DNA of 64,000 bases from the NCBI RefSeq assembly GCF_005503445.1, contig NZ_SCOH01000004.1, forward strand, positions 62,001-126,000, read 5' to 3'. This stretch comes from Chitinivorax sp. B (GTDB taxonomy: Bacteria; Pseudomonadota; Gammaproteobacteria; Burkholderiales; SCOH01). This document shows positions 48,502 to 60,336 of the stretch, piece after piece (position 1 is the first letter of the stretch; each line of letters starts with the position of its first letter). A program made the translations under genes and the position numbers. A model generated the notes under the pieces. It was not told the origin of the DNA, did no database searches, and saw only the letters and a program-made list of their open reading frames with translations.

Positions 48502-49869
48502 ATGCCGTCACAAGAGCAGTTTTGGCCCGAGTGCCTGTCTACGTTTGAACGCGAGCTCTCTGCCCAACAGTTCAACACGTGGATCAAGCCGCTCAAGTGC
48601 GAATCAGATGATGAAACGCTACGCTTGATTGCGCCCAACCGGTTTGCCATCCAATTCGTCAAAGATCGATTCCTGACCCGGATTGAGGAGTTGGCAGTCG
48701 AATACTTCGGCCGACCGGTCAGTGTCGGCTTGGCATTGGCGCAGGCAGAAAGCAAGGGCGCCAGCAATGGCACCACCGATGCAACTTCGCCCAAGGCACC
48801 GGCAACCGCCAAAGCGACCGCATTCAAGCAAATTGGCGCCAGCAATGAAACCACGCGGTTGATCCCAACTTATACCTTTGACAACCTTGTCACTGGTAAA
48901 GCTAACCAATTGGCTCGTGCCGCAGCCATGCAGATCGCCGAAAACCCTGGCGTGGCCTACAACCCCTTGTTTGTCTATGGCGGTTCTGGCCTAGGGAAAA
49001 CCCATTTGGTACACGCCATTGGCAATCTGGTTCATCATCAGAATCCACAAGCGCGGATTCGTTACATCCATGCAGAACGGTATGTATCCGACGTCGTCAA
49101 AGCTTATCAACACAAGGCTTTTGACGAATTCAAACGCTACTACCACTCGCTGGATCTACTACTAATCGACGACATCCAGTTCATCAGCGGCAAGAGCCGT
49201 ACACAAGAAGAATTTTTCTATGCATTCAATGCATTGATTGAAGCCAACAAGCAGATCATCATCACCTGCGATACCTTTCCCAAGGAAATCAAGGAGATGG
49301 ATGACCGTTTGGTATCTCGTTTTGGCTGGGGGCTGACTGTCGCCATCGAACCACCAGAGCTGGAAATGCGTGTCGCCATTCTGCTGAAGAAAGCCGAACA
49401 GGAAAACTTCAAGCTGGATGACAACGTCGCCTTCTTCATTGCTCGCCATATCCGCTCAAACGTACGTGACCTGGAAGGTGCATTGAAACGGGTATTGGCC
49501 TATTCACGCTTCACTGGCAACCCGGTGACAATGGATCTGGTCAAAGATGCGTTGAAAGACGTACTGGCCGTTGAAAACCGACTGGTATCCATCGAAAACA
49601 TCCAGAAAGTGGTTGCCGACTTCTACAAGGTCAAAGTCGCGGACATGCACTCCAAAAAGCGCAGTCGCAACATTGCCCGCCCACGTCAGATTGCCATGGC
49701 ATTAGCCAAGGAACTGACGCAAATGTCGTTGCCTGCCATCGGCGAAGCCTTTGGCGGTCGCGACCATACAACGGTGCTTCATGCTTGCCGGACCATTGCT
49801 GATTTCCGGGAATCCGACATGCAACTGAAGCACGATTTTCAAGTCTTGATGCAAATGATCAAAGGCTGA
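48502..49869 (+). CDS. dnaA: Chromosomal replication initiator protein DnaA
   Basis: AAA+ protein that melts the origin. 455 residues from ATG 48502 (a TTG at 48493 adds three). Domain [26 protein letters not shown]; a variable Ala/Thr-rich domain II (about 90-115); AAA+ domain III with GGSGLGKTH and LLLIDDIQF; domain IV ending in the DNA-binding signature [15 protein letters not shown]. No clear Shine-Dalgarno. First of dnaA-dnaN-gyrB. Confidence 0.97.
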   Translation: MPSQEQFWPECLSTFERELSAQQFNTWIKPLKCESDDETLRLIAPNRFAIQFVKDRFLTRIEELAVEYFGRPVSVGLALAQAESKGASNGTTDATSPKAPATAKATAFKQIGASNETTRLIPTYTFDNLVTGKANQLARAAAMQIAENPGVAYNPLFVYGGSGLGKTHLVHAIGNLVHHQNPQARIRYIHAERYVSDVVKAYQHKAFDEFKRYYHSLDLLLIDDIQFISGKSRTQEEFFYAFNALIEANKQIIITCDTFPKEIKEMDDRLVSRFGWGLTVAIEPPELEMRVAILLKKAEQENFKLDDNVAFFIARHIRSNVRDLEGALKRVLAYSRFTGNPVTMDLVKDALKDVLAVENRLVSIENIQKVVADFYKVKVADMHSKKRSRNIARPRQIAMALAKELTQMSLPAIGEAFGGRDHTTVLHACRTIADFRESDMQLKHDFQVLMQMIKG

Positions 49870-49957
49870 TGGGCTCCGGCGCCCGGTTTGGAATGACCGC
49901 GCTGAATTTGTTAAAATTTTCGGCTTTGGCCGAAACGCTCACACGGGAAAATAGCAA

Positions 49958-51064
49958 ATGGTACTGATGCAGGCTGAACGCGACCTCATTCTGAAGCCGT
50001 TGACCACCGTTACCGGCATCGTGGAACGCCGCCATACACTGCCGATCTTGTCCAATGTACTGATCGAAAAGAAAGGTTCGCAGCTGACCTTCCTCGCCAC
50101 TGACCTGGAAATCCAGATTACCAGTCAGGCACCAGGCGAATTACCAGGCGAAGATTTCGCTATTACGGTATCCGCCAAAAAGCTACAAGACATCCTCCGC
50201 GCCATCCCTGATCAAACTCAGGTGTCGCTGGAACACGCTGACAGCAAGTTGACCGTTAAAGCAGGCAAAAGCCGCTTCAACCTGCAAACCTTGCCAGCCA
50301 ATGATTTTCCGAAGTTGGCACCCGCCATGGGTGACGTGGTGGCTTTCGAATTGCAGCAAAAAACGCTGAAGCATCTGCTATCTATGGTGCAATACTCGAT
50401 GGCCCATCAAGATATTCGTTATTATCTGAACGGCCTGTGTATTGTCACTGATGGCCACGAACTGAAACTGGTTGCTACTGACGGTCATCGCCTTGCCCTG
50501 ATCAGCCATCAGCTGGACGGTGCCGTCGACAAGACGGACTTGATTCTGCCGCGAAAAACAGTATTGGAACTGTACAAACAGTTGAGCGACAGTGATGCGC
50601 CTATTCGCATTGAGATTGGCCAGAATCAAGTACGCTTTGCTTTTGGCGATGTCGTACTGGTATCGAAGGTGGTCGATGGCAAGTTCCCGGATTACAACCG
50701 TGTCATTCCAGCACGTAATGACAAACACCTGAACATTGATCGCCAACAATTACAGCAATCTTTGCAGCGCGCATCCATTCTCTCCAACGAGAAGTTCCGT
50801 GGTGTACGTCTGGTATTGATGAATGGCCTGATCCGCATTCTCTGTAACAACAGTGAACAGGAAGAAGCCCAGGAAGAGGTGGAAGTAGATTACCAGGGTG
50901 AGACGCTCGACATTGGCTTCAATATCACCTATCTGCTTGATGTGCTAGGTAATATCGGCGATGAAATCCTGCACTTCAGCTTTGGCGATGCCATGGGTAG
51001 TGTGCTGGTCACCGTGCCAGAAAATGAGCAGTTCAAATATGTTGTGATGCCCATGCGCATTTAG
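49958..51064 (+). CDS. dnaN: DNA polymerase III sliding clamp (beta subunit)
   Basis: Processivity clamp. 368 residues: three repeated clamp domains, opening with LILKPLTTVTGIVERRHTLPILSNVLI and ending in the canonical YVVMPMRI. 88 bp after dnaA. A strong terminator follows, and there is no recF between this gene and gyrB. Confidence 0.97.
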   Translation: MVLMQAERDLILKPLTTVTGIVERRHTLPILSNVLIEKKGSQLTFLATDLEIQITSQAPGELPGEDFAITVSAKKLQDILRAIPDQTQVSLEHADSKLTVKAGKSRFNLQTLPANDFPKLAPAMGDVVAFELQQKTLKHLLSMVQYSMAHQDIRYYLNGLCIVTDGHELKLVATDGHRLALISHQLDGAVDKTDLILPRKTVLELYKQLSDSDAPIRIEIGQNQVRFAFGDVVLVSKVVDGKFPDYNRVIPARNDKHLNIDRQQLQQSLQRASILSNEKFRGVRLVLMNGLIRILCNNSEQEEAQEEVEVDYQGETLDIGFNITYLLDVLGNIGDEILHFSFGDAMGSVLVTVPENEQFKYVVMPMRI

Positions 51065-51087
51065 TCAGCCATCATACATATACCCAC

Positions 51088-51116
51088 ACGCCGGCCTATG
51101 CCGGCGTCAGCGTTTT
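51088..51116 (+). terminator. Terminator of dnaN
   Basis: ACGCCGGC/GCCGGCGT, 8-bp GC-rich stem with a 4-nt loop, followed by CAGCGTTTTAAT. Located 24 bp after the dnaN stop codon, so gyrB likely has its own promoter in the next 130 bp. Confidence 0.75.
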
Positions 51117-51160
51117 AATCGGTATTGCGAAACAAGCCTGAAAATGGCCCGCAGTATTGA

Positions 51161-53677
<2,517 letters not shown>

Positions 53678-53730
53678 AGCATTGGTGAAGAAAGGGATTA
53701 CCATACGGTGATCCCAACCTCTCACTTGTG

Positions 53731-53760
53731 GCGCCTGTATGCAGGCGCTTTTCATTTTTT
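53731..53760 (+). terminator. Terminator of gyrB
   Basis: GCGCCTG/CAGGCGC with a TATG loop, followed by TTTTCATTTTTT, 54 bp past the gyrB stop. It marks the right border of the housekeeping block; the hsd island starts 170 bp further on. Confidence 0.9.
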
Positions 53761-53932
53761 GGCACCTAACACCAATTTATATTTAAACAGAACCCACAAT
53801 CAGGTCTGGAAGCTATGAAACCGCTAATCCAGAGCCCTGAATACTGCTACACGCCCGCCGTTGTTGCGCTGGCATACAGTTTTACTGCAAGAGAAACCTA
53901 CTCTCATAACTTGTACGTCTTAGGTTAGGCCA

Positions 53933-56914
53933 ATGACAGAGAAGAATATTGAGTATGATCTGATCAACAAGCTGACGGATCTCAAATACACCTACCGCAC
54001 CGACATCCGCGACCGCGCCGCGCTGGAAGCCAACTTCCGCGAAAAGTTCGAAGCCCTCAACCGGGTGCGCCTGACGGACAGCGAGTTCCAGCGCCTGCTC
54101 GACAACATCATTACGCCCGATGTCTACAATGCGGCCCAAACGTTGCGCAACATCAACAGTTTCGAGCGCGACGACGGCACGCCGCTGAACTACACCCTCG
54201 TCAACATCCGCGACTGGTGCAAGAACCATTTCGAGGTGGTCAATCAGCTGCGCATCAACACCGACTACAGCCACCACCGCTACGACGTGCTACTGTTGAT
54301 CAACGGCGTACCGGTGGTGCAGATCGAACTGAAGACACTGGCCGTCAGCCCACGCCGGGCCATGCAGCAAATCGTCGATTACAAGGGCGACCCCGGCAAC
54401 GGCTATAGCAAGACCCTACTGTGTTTTCTACAGCTCTTCATCGTCAGCAACCGCAGCGACACCTGGTACTTTGCCAACAACAACGCGCGGCACTTCAGCT
54501 TCAACGCCGACGAACGCTTCCTGCCTGTCTACCAGTTCGCAAGCGAAGACAACAAGAAGATCACGCAACTGGATGGCTTCGCCGAGACGTTCCTCGCCAA
54601 GTGCACCTTAGGCCAGATGGTCAGCCGCTACATGGTGCTGGTGGCCAGTGAGCAGAAGCTGCTCATGATGCGGCCCTACCAAATCTATGCGGTCAAGGCC
54701 ATCGTCGACTGCATCCATCAGAACTGCGGCAACGGCTACATCTGGCACACCACTGGGTCAGGCAAGACACTGACCTCGTTCAAGGCATCCACGCTGCTCA
54801 AGGACAACCCGGACATCGACAAATGCCTGTTTGTGGTGGACCGCAAAGACCTGGATCGCCAGACCCGCGAGGAATTCAACCGCTTCCAAGAGGGTTGCGT
54901 CGAAGAGAACACCAATACCGAAACATTGGTGCGGCGCTTGTTGTCCGACGACTATGCCGACAAAGTCATCGTCACCACCATCCAAAAGCTGGGCCTGGCG
55001 CTAGACGGCGCTAACCGCCGCAACTACAAGGAGCGCCTGGAACCGCTGCGCAAGCAGCGCATGGTGTTCATCTTCGACGAATGCCACCGCTCGCAATTCG
55101 GCGAGAACCACCAAGCCATCAAGGAATTCTTCCCCAAAGCACAACTTTTTGGTTTCACCGGCACGCCCATCTTCGATCAAAACGCCAGCTATCAGCAGAT
55201 CCAAGGCCAACAGGCCAGCTACCGCACCACCGCCGATCTATTCGAGCGCTGCCTGCACCAGTACACCATCACCCACGCCATCGAAGACCACAACGTCTTG
55301 CGCTTCCACGTGGACTACTTCAAGCCCGAGGGCCCAAAAGATTCCAAAATGGCCCCGCCCAAGCCTGGCGAAGGGCTGGCCAAACAGAAGGTTATCGAGA
55401 CTATCCTCGCCAAGCACGATGCCGCCACCAACGGCCGCAAGTTCAACGCCGTGCTGGCCACCGCCAGCATCAACGATGCCATCGAGTATGTCGAAGCATT
55501 CAAGGCCCTTCAGGCCAAGAAGCAGAAAGATGACGACGCCTTCCTGCCGCTGAATATTGCGTGCGTGTTTTCCCCGCCCGCCGAAGGCAACAGGGACGTG
55601 CAGCAGATTCAGGAAGACCTGCCGCAGGAAAAAGAAGACAACCAAGCGGACCCGGAAGGCAAGAAGGCCGCGCTCAAGGCCATCATTGACGATTACAACA
55701 CCCGCTTTGGCACCAACCACCGCATCGGCGAGTTCGACCTCTACTACCAGGACGTGCAAAAGCGCATCAAGGATCAGCAATACCCCAACGCCGACCTGCC
55801 GCACGCGCAAAAGATCGACATCACCATCGTGGTGGACATGTTGCTGACCGGCTTCGACTCCAAGTACCTGAACACCCTGTACGTGGACAAGAACCTCAAG
55901 CACCACGGCTTGATCCAGGCCTTTTCGCGCACCAATCGCGTGTTGAACGACAGCAAGCCCTACGGCAACATCCTCGACTTCCGCCAGCAAAAAGATGCGG
56001 TCGACAAAGCAATTGAAATGTTCTCGGGTGAGAAAATTGACCGTGCCAGAGAAATCTGGTTGGTGGACCCGGCCCCCAAGGTGATCGACGACCTGCAAAC
56101 CGCCACGCAGAAGCTGGCCGACTTCCTGCAATCGCAGGGCCTGGCCAACGCGCCGGAAGACGTGGTCAACCTCAAGGGCGACGCCGCGCGCAGCCAGTTC
56201 GTCAACCTGTTCAAGGAAGTGCAGCGCCTCAAGACCCAACTGGACCAATACACGGACTTGAGCGACGAGCAGAAGGCGCAGATTACCCAGATTGCACCAC
56301 CCGAGTACTTACAGGGCTTCAAAGGCATGTATCTGGAGACGGCCAAGCAGCTCAAGGAACAGCAGGACAAGCAAGGCGACCAAGCCGCGCCCGAAGTACA
56401 GCAGCTCGACTTCGAGTTCGTGCTCTTTGCCTCGGCGGTGATCGACTACGACTACATCATGGGGCTGATCGCCCGCATGACGCAGCAAAAGCCCGGCAAG
56501 CTGACCATGAACCGCGAACAGTTGATTGGCTTGATCCAATCCGATGCCAAGTTCCTCGACCAGCGCGAGGACATTGCCGAATACATCCGGGGCTTGCCGG
56601 TCAATGAAGCATTGGACGAAAAGCAAATCCAGGCCGGTTACGAGCGCTTCAAAGCCGAGAAGAAGAACCGCGAACTGAACCTAATCGCCACCCGGCACGG
56701 CCTGGAAGCCCCCGCGCTGCAAGCCTTTGTGGACCAGGTGCTGCGCCGCCGTGTCTTCGACGGTGAGGCACTGAGCGAGTTGATGGCCCCGCTGAATCTC
56801 GGCTGGAAGGCGCGCACGCAAAAAGAACTGGCACTGGTAGAAGAGCTGACGCCGCTGCTACACAAGCTCGCCCAGGGGCGCGAGATTTCGGGGTTGAGTG
56901 CGTATGAGCAATAA
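53933..56914 (+). CDS. hsdR: Type I restriction enzyme, R subunit
   Basis: Motor and nuclease subunit. 993 residues: N-terminal PD-(D/E)xK nuclease (YDVLLLINGVPVVQIELK, D118, E132, K134), SF2 translocase with Walker A TGSGKT (274-279), DECH box (FIFDECHRSQFG, 382-385), FTGTPIF, and motif VI QAFSRTNRV, then a long helical C-terminus that would contact HsdM. It is visibly richer in G and C than gyrB, suggesting transfer. First gene of the island; hsdS follows within 15 bp. Confidence 0.95.
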   Translation: MTEKNIEYDLINKLTDLKYTYRTDIRDRAALEANFREKFEALNRVRLTDSEFQRLLDNIITPDVYNAAQTLRNINSFERDDGTPLNYTLVNIRDWCKNHFEVVNQLRINTDYSHHRYDVLLLINGVPVVQIELKTLAVSPRRAMQQIVDYKGDPGNGYSKTLLCFLQLFIVSNRSDTWYFANNNARHFSFNADERFLPVYQFASEDNKKITQLDGFAETFLAKCTLGQMVSRYMVLVASEQKLLMMRPYQIYAVKAIVDCIHQNCGNGYIWHTTGSGKTLTSFKASTLLKDNPDIDKCLFVVDRKDLDRQTREEFNRFQEGCVEENTNTETLVRRLLSDDYADKVIVTTIQKLGLALDGANRRNYKERLEPLRKQRMVFIFDECHRSQFGENHQAIKEFFPKAQLFGFTGTPIFDQNASYQQIQGQQASYRTTADLFERCLHQYTITHAIEDHNVLRFHVDYFKPEGPKDSKMAPPKPGEGLAKQKVIETILAKHDAATNGRKFNAVLATASINDAIEYVEAFKALQAKKQKDDDAFLPLNIACVFSPPAEGNRDVQQIQEDLPQEKEDNQADPEGKKAALKAIIDDYNTRFGTNHRIGEFDLYYQDVQKRIKDQQYPNADLPHAQKIDITIVVDMLLTGFDSKYLNTLYVDKNLKHHGLIQAFSRTNRVLNDSKPYGNILDFRQQKDAVDKAIEMFSGEKIDRAREIWLVDPAPKVIDDLQTATQKLADFLQSQGLANAPEDVVNLKGDAARSQFVNLFKEVQRLKTQLDQYTDLSDEQKAQITQIAPPEYLQGFKGMYLETAKQLKEQQDKQGDQAAPEVQQLDFEFVLFASAVIDYDYIMGLIARMTQQKPGKLTMNREQLIGLIQSDAKFLDQREDIAEYIRGLPVNEALDEKQIQAGYERFKAEKKNRELNLIATRHGLEAPALQAFVDQVLRRRVFDGEALSELMAPLNLGWKARTQKELALVEELTPLLHKLAQGREISGLSAYEQ

Positions 56915-56927
56915 GGATTCGGGCGCG

Positions 56928-58133
56928 ATGAGCGAGCAGAAGAACGAGAAAGACGCGCTGGTGCCACGGTTGCGGTTTCCTGAGTTTCGGGAGACGGAGG
57001 CGTGGGAAATAAAGCCTTTCGCCCAGCTATTTACCATTGGAAATGGCAGAGACTATAAGCACTTGAGCAGCGGAGACATCCCTGTTTACGGCTCTGGTGG
57101 TTACATGCTCTCAGTTAATGACTATTTGCACGACGGAGAAAGTGTCTGCATTGGTCGAAAGGGGACCATCAACAATCCAATTTTTCTTAGCGGGAAATTT
57201 TGGACAGTAGATACTCTTTTCTATACTCATTCTTTTAAAGGCTGCCTGCCGCATTTTATTTACTTGCATTTTCAATGTATTGATTGGCTTAAACATAACG
57301 AAGCGGGAGGCATACCCAGCTTATCAAAAGCCAATATCGAAAAAATCAAGGTTGCAGTGCCAAAGCCTTCCGAACAACAAAAAATCGCCGACTGCCTGTC
57401 TTCCCTCGACGATCTGATCACGGCGGAAACCCAAAAGCTGGACGCCCTCAAGACCCACAAGCAGGGCCTGATGCAGCAGCTTTTCCCCCGCGAAGGCGAA
57501 ACCGTGCCACGTCTGCGCTTTCCTGAGTTTCGTGATGCGGGAGAGTGGGGGGAAGTAGCTTTGGGAGAGATCGCCGAGATCAAGCTTGGAAAGATGCTCG
57601 ACAGCAAGAAGCACACCACTGGCAACCTCCTGCCTTACCTCAATAATTTATCAGTGCGCTGGAATGACGTGGACACGGCGAACTTGCCGAAGATGTATTT
57701 CGACGACGACGAACTTGATCGCTTCGGATTGAGCGCTGACGACGTCGTTGTCTGTGAGGGTGGAGAGCCCGGTCGTTCTGCTGTTTGGGATGGGCGTTTG
57801 CCAGATCTCAAATTCCAGAAGGCCATTCATCGCGTCCGGTTCAATATTCCGTTCGAACCCCACTTGCTAGTTTTTTATCTTAAATCAATAGCAGGTACAC
57901 CACGTTTTGAAATGCTCTTCACTGGAGGAGGTATTAAACATCTGACGGGAGAGACGTTCGCTCAACTCAAGATTCCCGTTACCTCCCACACAGAGCAACA
58001 ACGCATTGCTAACTGCTTGCGCTCCCTCGATGACCTCATCACCGCCCAAAGCCAAAAGATCGATGCCCTCAAGACTCACAAGCAGGGCCTGATGCAACAG
58101 CTTTTCCCAGTGCTTGACGAGGCGCCCGCATGA
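56928..58133 (+). CDS. hsdS: Type I restriction enzyme, specificity (S) subunit
   Basis: 401 residues from the ATG at 56928; an ATG at 56904 overlapping hsdR is also possible. Two target-recognition domains, each starting after a VPRLRFPEFR repeat and followed by a conserved helical repeat (SLDDLITA-x4-K-DALKTHKQGLMQQLFP). The two 117-bp copies lie at 57372-57488 and 57993-58109. TRD1 (57000-57350) is clearly AT-richer than the rest of the island, so the gene looks mosaic. Its stop overlaps the next start (ATGA). Confidence 0.93.
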   Translation: MSEQKNEKDALVPRLRFPEFRETEAWEIKPFAQLFTIGNGRDYKHLSSGDIPVYGSGGYMLSVNDYLHDGESVCIGRKGTINNPIFLSGKFWTVDTLFYTHSFKGCLPHFIYLHFQCIDWLKHNEAGGIPSLSKANIEKIKVAVPKPSEQQKIADCLSSLDDLITAETQKLDALKTHKQGLMQQLFPREGETVPRLRFPEFRDAGEWGEVALGEIAEIKLGKMLDSKKHTTGNLLPYLNNLSVRWNDVDTANLPKMYFDDDELDRFGLSADDVVVCEGGEPGRSAVWDGRLPDLKFQKAIHRVRFNIPFEPHLLVFYLKSIAGTPRFEMLFTGGGIKHLTGETFAQLKIPVTSHTEQQRIANCLRSLDDLITAQSQKIDALKTHKQGLMQQLFPVLDEAPA

Positions 58134-59275
58134 GTGACCAACAGAAAATCTTTCGATTTGCCTCCTTTGACCGCTTGGTCGCTCGCCTTAGGGACGACTT
58201 TCACAGTGGCGGACAGGATTATCTGTTGCTCTACGCCTACAACGGCACAGGCAAGACCCGGCTCTCGATGGCATTCAAGTCTGCTGGCAAGGCAAAGCAT
58301 GGCGGGGCGCCGGACACGCTCTATTTCAACGCCTACACCGAAGATCTCTTCATCTGGGATAACGATCTTCAGGGTGACACCAAACGGGTGTTACGGCTGA
58401 ATTCGGACTCCCGATTTTTTGCAGGGCTCAAGGAGCTCGCACTCGACGCAAGTATTCAGTCTTATCTGGGCCGCTACACAGACTTGGATTTCGACATCGA
58501 TTACACCGATTTGACAGTTTCGTTTCGCAAGGGCGAGGCTGAGCACATCAAGGTGTCTCGTGGCGAAGAAAACATCTTCGTCTGGTGTTTGTTCATGGCA
58601 ATCTGCGAGCGGGTCATCGACTCGCACCCATCCTATGACTGGGTTAAGTACTTCTATATCGATGACCCGATCTCGTCTTTGGATGACAACAACGCCATCG
58701 CCGTGGCCAGCGATTTGGCCAAGCTGCTGCGTAAAGCCAAAGACCGGATCAAGGTGGTCGTGTCGTCGCATCACGCGCTGTTTTTCAACGTTGTTTGCAA
58801 TGAGTTGAAGACCGCCAAGGCCAAGCGGTATTTTCTGCACCGCCCGCGGGACAACGGCGAGTTCACGCTTCGCGCGACCGATGACACGCCCTTTTTCCAT
58901 CATGTTGCCATGCTGAGTGAAATTCGTCAGGCTGCCGATTCTGGTGCGCTTTACACTTATCACTTCAATATGTTGCGCAGCATTCTTGAAAAGACGGCGA
59001 CCTTCTTCGGCAAGAAGGATTTCTCGGCCTGCCTTGAAGGGGTGGAGGATGAGGCGTTGTATTCCCGCGCCTTGAATCTGCTGAGTCACGGTAAATATTC
59101 ACTCTACGAGCCAATTGAGATGCTGGAAGATAACAAGCAGCTCTTCCGCGATATTCTCTCGGCTTTCCTGTCGAAGCATCAGTTCGACCTGCCAGCGTTG
59201 TTGAATGAAAACGCAGCCGCACAGCCCCAAGCGGCGCTTCCCGAGGCGATGTCTGAAGAGGTGCAGGCGCCATGA
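58130..59275 (+). CDS. PrrC/RloC-like anticodon nuclease candidate
   Basis: 381 residues. ABC-type ATPase head: P-loop NGTGKT (38-43), signature-like SRGEEN (143-148), Walker B YFYIDDPISSLDD (D178/D179) with D-loop, and H-loop His214 in SSHHALF. The C-terminal part has R283-x3-E287 and, 33 residues on, His320 in LLSHGKY. PrrC's catalytic triad, as I recall it, is R-x3-E with a His 32 residues on, so size (PrrC about 396) and spacing fit. PrrC sits in type I hsd loci, kept silent by the R-M complex and freed when phage disarm it, then cleaves tRNA. It overlaps hsdS and yhcG by 4 bp each. Activity is inferred. Confidence 0.7.
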   Translation: MSDQQKIFRFASFDRLVARLRDDFHSGGQDYLLLYAYNGTGKTRLSMAFKSAGKAKHGGAPDTLYFNAYTEDLFIWDNDLQGDTKRVLRLNSDSRFFAGLKELALDASIQSYLGRYTDLDFDIDYTDLTVSFRKGEAEHIKVSRGEENIFVWCLFMAICERVIDSHPSYDWVKYFYIDDPISSLDDNNAIAVASDLAKLLRKAKDRIKVVVSSHHALFFNVVCNELKTAKAKRYFLHRPRDNGEFTLRATDDTPFFHHVAMLSEIRQAADSGALYTYHFNMLRSILEKTATFFGKKDFSACLEGVEDEALYSRALNLLSHGKYSLYEPIEMLEDNKQLFRDILSAFLSKHQFDLPALLNENAAAQPQAALPEAMSEEVQAP

Positions 59276-60336
59276 CCAAGTCCAACCTTCCGGCCCCTGA
59301 TAGCGCGCCAGCGGAATTGCTGGCGGCCTTGCGTAGCCTGATTGGCGAAGCGCGTCAGCAAGTGCTGCGCCAAGTGGATGTGGTGCAGGTGCAGACCTAT
59401 TGGCAGATCGGGCGGCACATTGTCGAGTTCGAACAGGGTGGCGAGAAGCGAGCGGCCTATGGCCAACGTTTGTTGCCGCAACTGGGGCTGGCCTTGTCGC
59501 AGGAGTTCGGCAAGGGCTTTGATGCCACCAACTTGCGGCACATGCGGGGGTTTTATTTGGCCTTCCCAATTTGCGACGCACTGCGTCGCGAATTGAGCTG
59601 GACACACTACCGCCTGCTGCTGCGGGTGGATACATCGGATGCCCGCCAGTGGTACATGCAGGAGGCCGCCGCGCAGAACTGGAGCACCCGCGTGCTGGAG
59701 CGGCAGATTGGCTCGCTGTATTACGAGCGCTTGCTCTCCAGCCAGGACAAGGCCGCGCTGCTGGCGCAAACCCGGCAAGTGCAGGATGCCGACACCCATC
59801 AGCCACGCGATTTTGTGCGCGATCCGGTGATGCTTGAATTTCTCGGCCTGCCCGATACCGGCCGGTTGCTGGAATCCAGCTTAGAGCAAGCCTTGATGGG
59901 CAAGCTCCAGCAGTTTCTGCTGGAGCTGGGCAAGGGCTTTGCTTTTGTGGCCCGCCAGCAGCGCATCAGCACCGAAACGCAGGATTTTTACATCGACCTG
60001 GTGTTCTACAACTACCTGCTCAAGTGCTTTGTGCTGATTGATCTGAAAACCGGCCATCTCACCCACCAGGACATCGGGCAGATGGATATGTATGTGCGCC
60101 TGTACGACGATTTGCGTCGGAGCGAGGGCGATAACCCGACTGTGGGTATTTTGCTGTGCGGCAGCAAAGACCAGTCGGTGGTGCGCTATTCGGTGTTGCA
60201 CGAGAGCGAACAACTGTTTGCCAGCAAATACCGCCTGGTGCTGCCCAGCGAGGATGAGCTACGCGCGGAGTTGGAGCGCGATCAACAAGCGCTGGAAGCG
60301 CAAGCTCATAAGACAAGGACGAAACACAATGACTGA
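59272..60336 (+). CDS. yhcG: DUF1016 (YhcG) family PD-(D/E)xK nuclease-like protein
   Basis: 354 residues. N-terminal DUF1016 part (LIGEARQQVLRQVDVVQVQTYWQIGRHIVEFEQ, AYGQRLLPQLGLALSQEFGKGFDATNLRHMRGFY) and a C-terminal nuclease-like fold with FYIDLVFYNYLLKCFVLIDLKTG, i.e. a D...D-x-K core near residues 241-260. YhcG-type genes are frequently found in or next to type I R-M loci; the function there is unsettled. It overlaps the ends of both neighbours (4 bp and 8 bp), so it is an integral member of this operon. Confidence 0.88.
   Translation: MTKSNLPAPDSAPAELLAALRSLIGEARQQVLRQVDVVQVQTYWQIGRHIVEFEQGGEKRAAYGQRLLPQLGLALSQEFGKGFDATNLRHMRGFYLAFPICDALRRELSWTHYRLLLRVDTSDARQWYMQEAAAQNWSTRVLERQIGSLYYERLLSSQDKAALLAQTRQVQDADTHQPRDFVRDPVMLEFLGLPDTGRLLESSLEQALMGKLQQFLLELGKGFAFVARQQRISTETQDFYIDLVFYNYLLKCFVLIDLKTGHLTHQDIGQMDMYVRLYDDLRRSEGDNPTVGILLCGSKDQSVVRYSVLHESEQLFASKYRLVLPSEDELRAELERDQQALEAQAHKTRTKHND

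Noticed and set aside
55303-55318. TTCCACGTGGA, parS-like palindrome inside hsdR
   Set aside because: It lies in horizontally acquired coding sequence and its outer bases do not match parS.
55238-56248. Minus-strand open frame (336 codons) opposite hsdR
   Set aside because: Shadow of GC-rich codons in hsdR; Val/Leu/Gln-rich translation without motifs or a ribosome-binding site.
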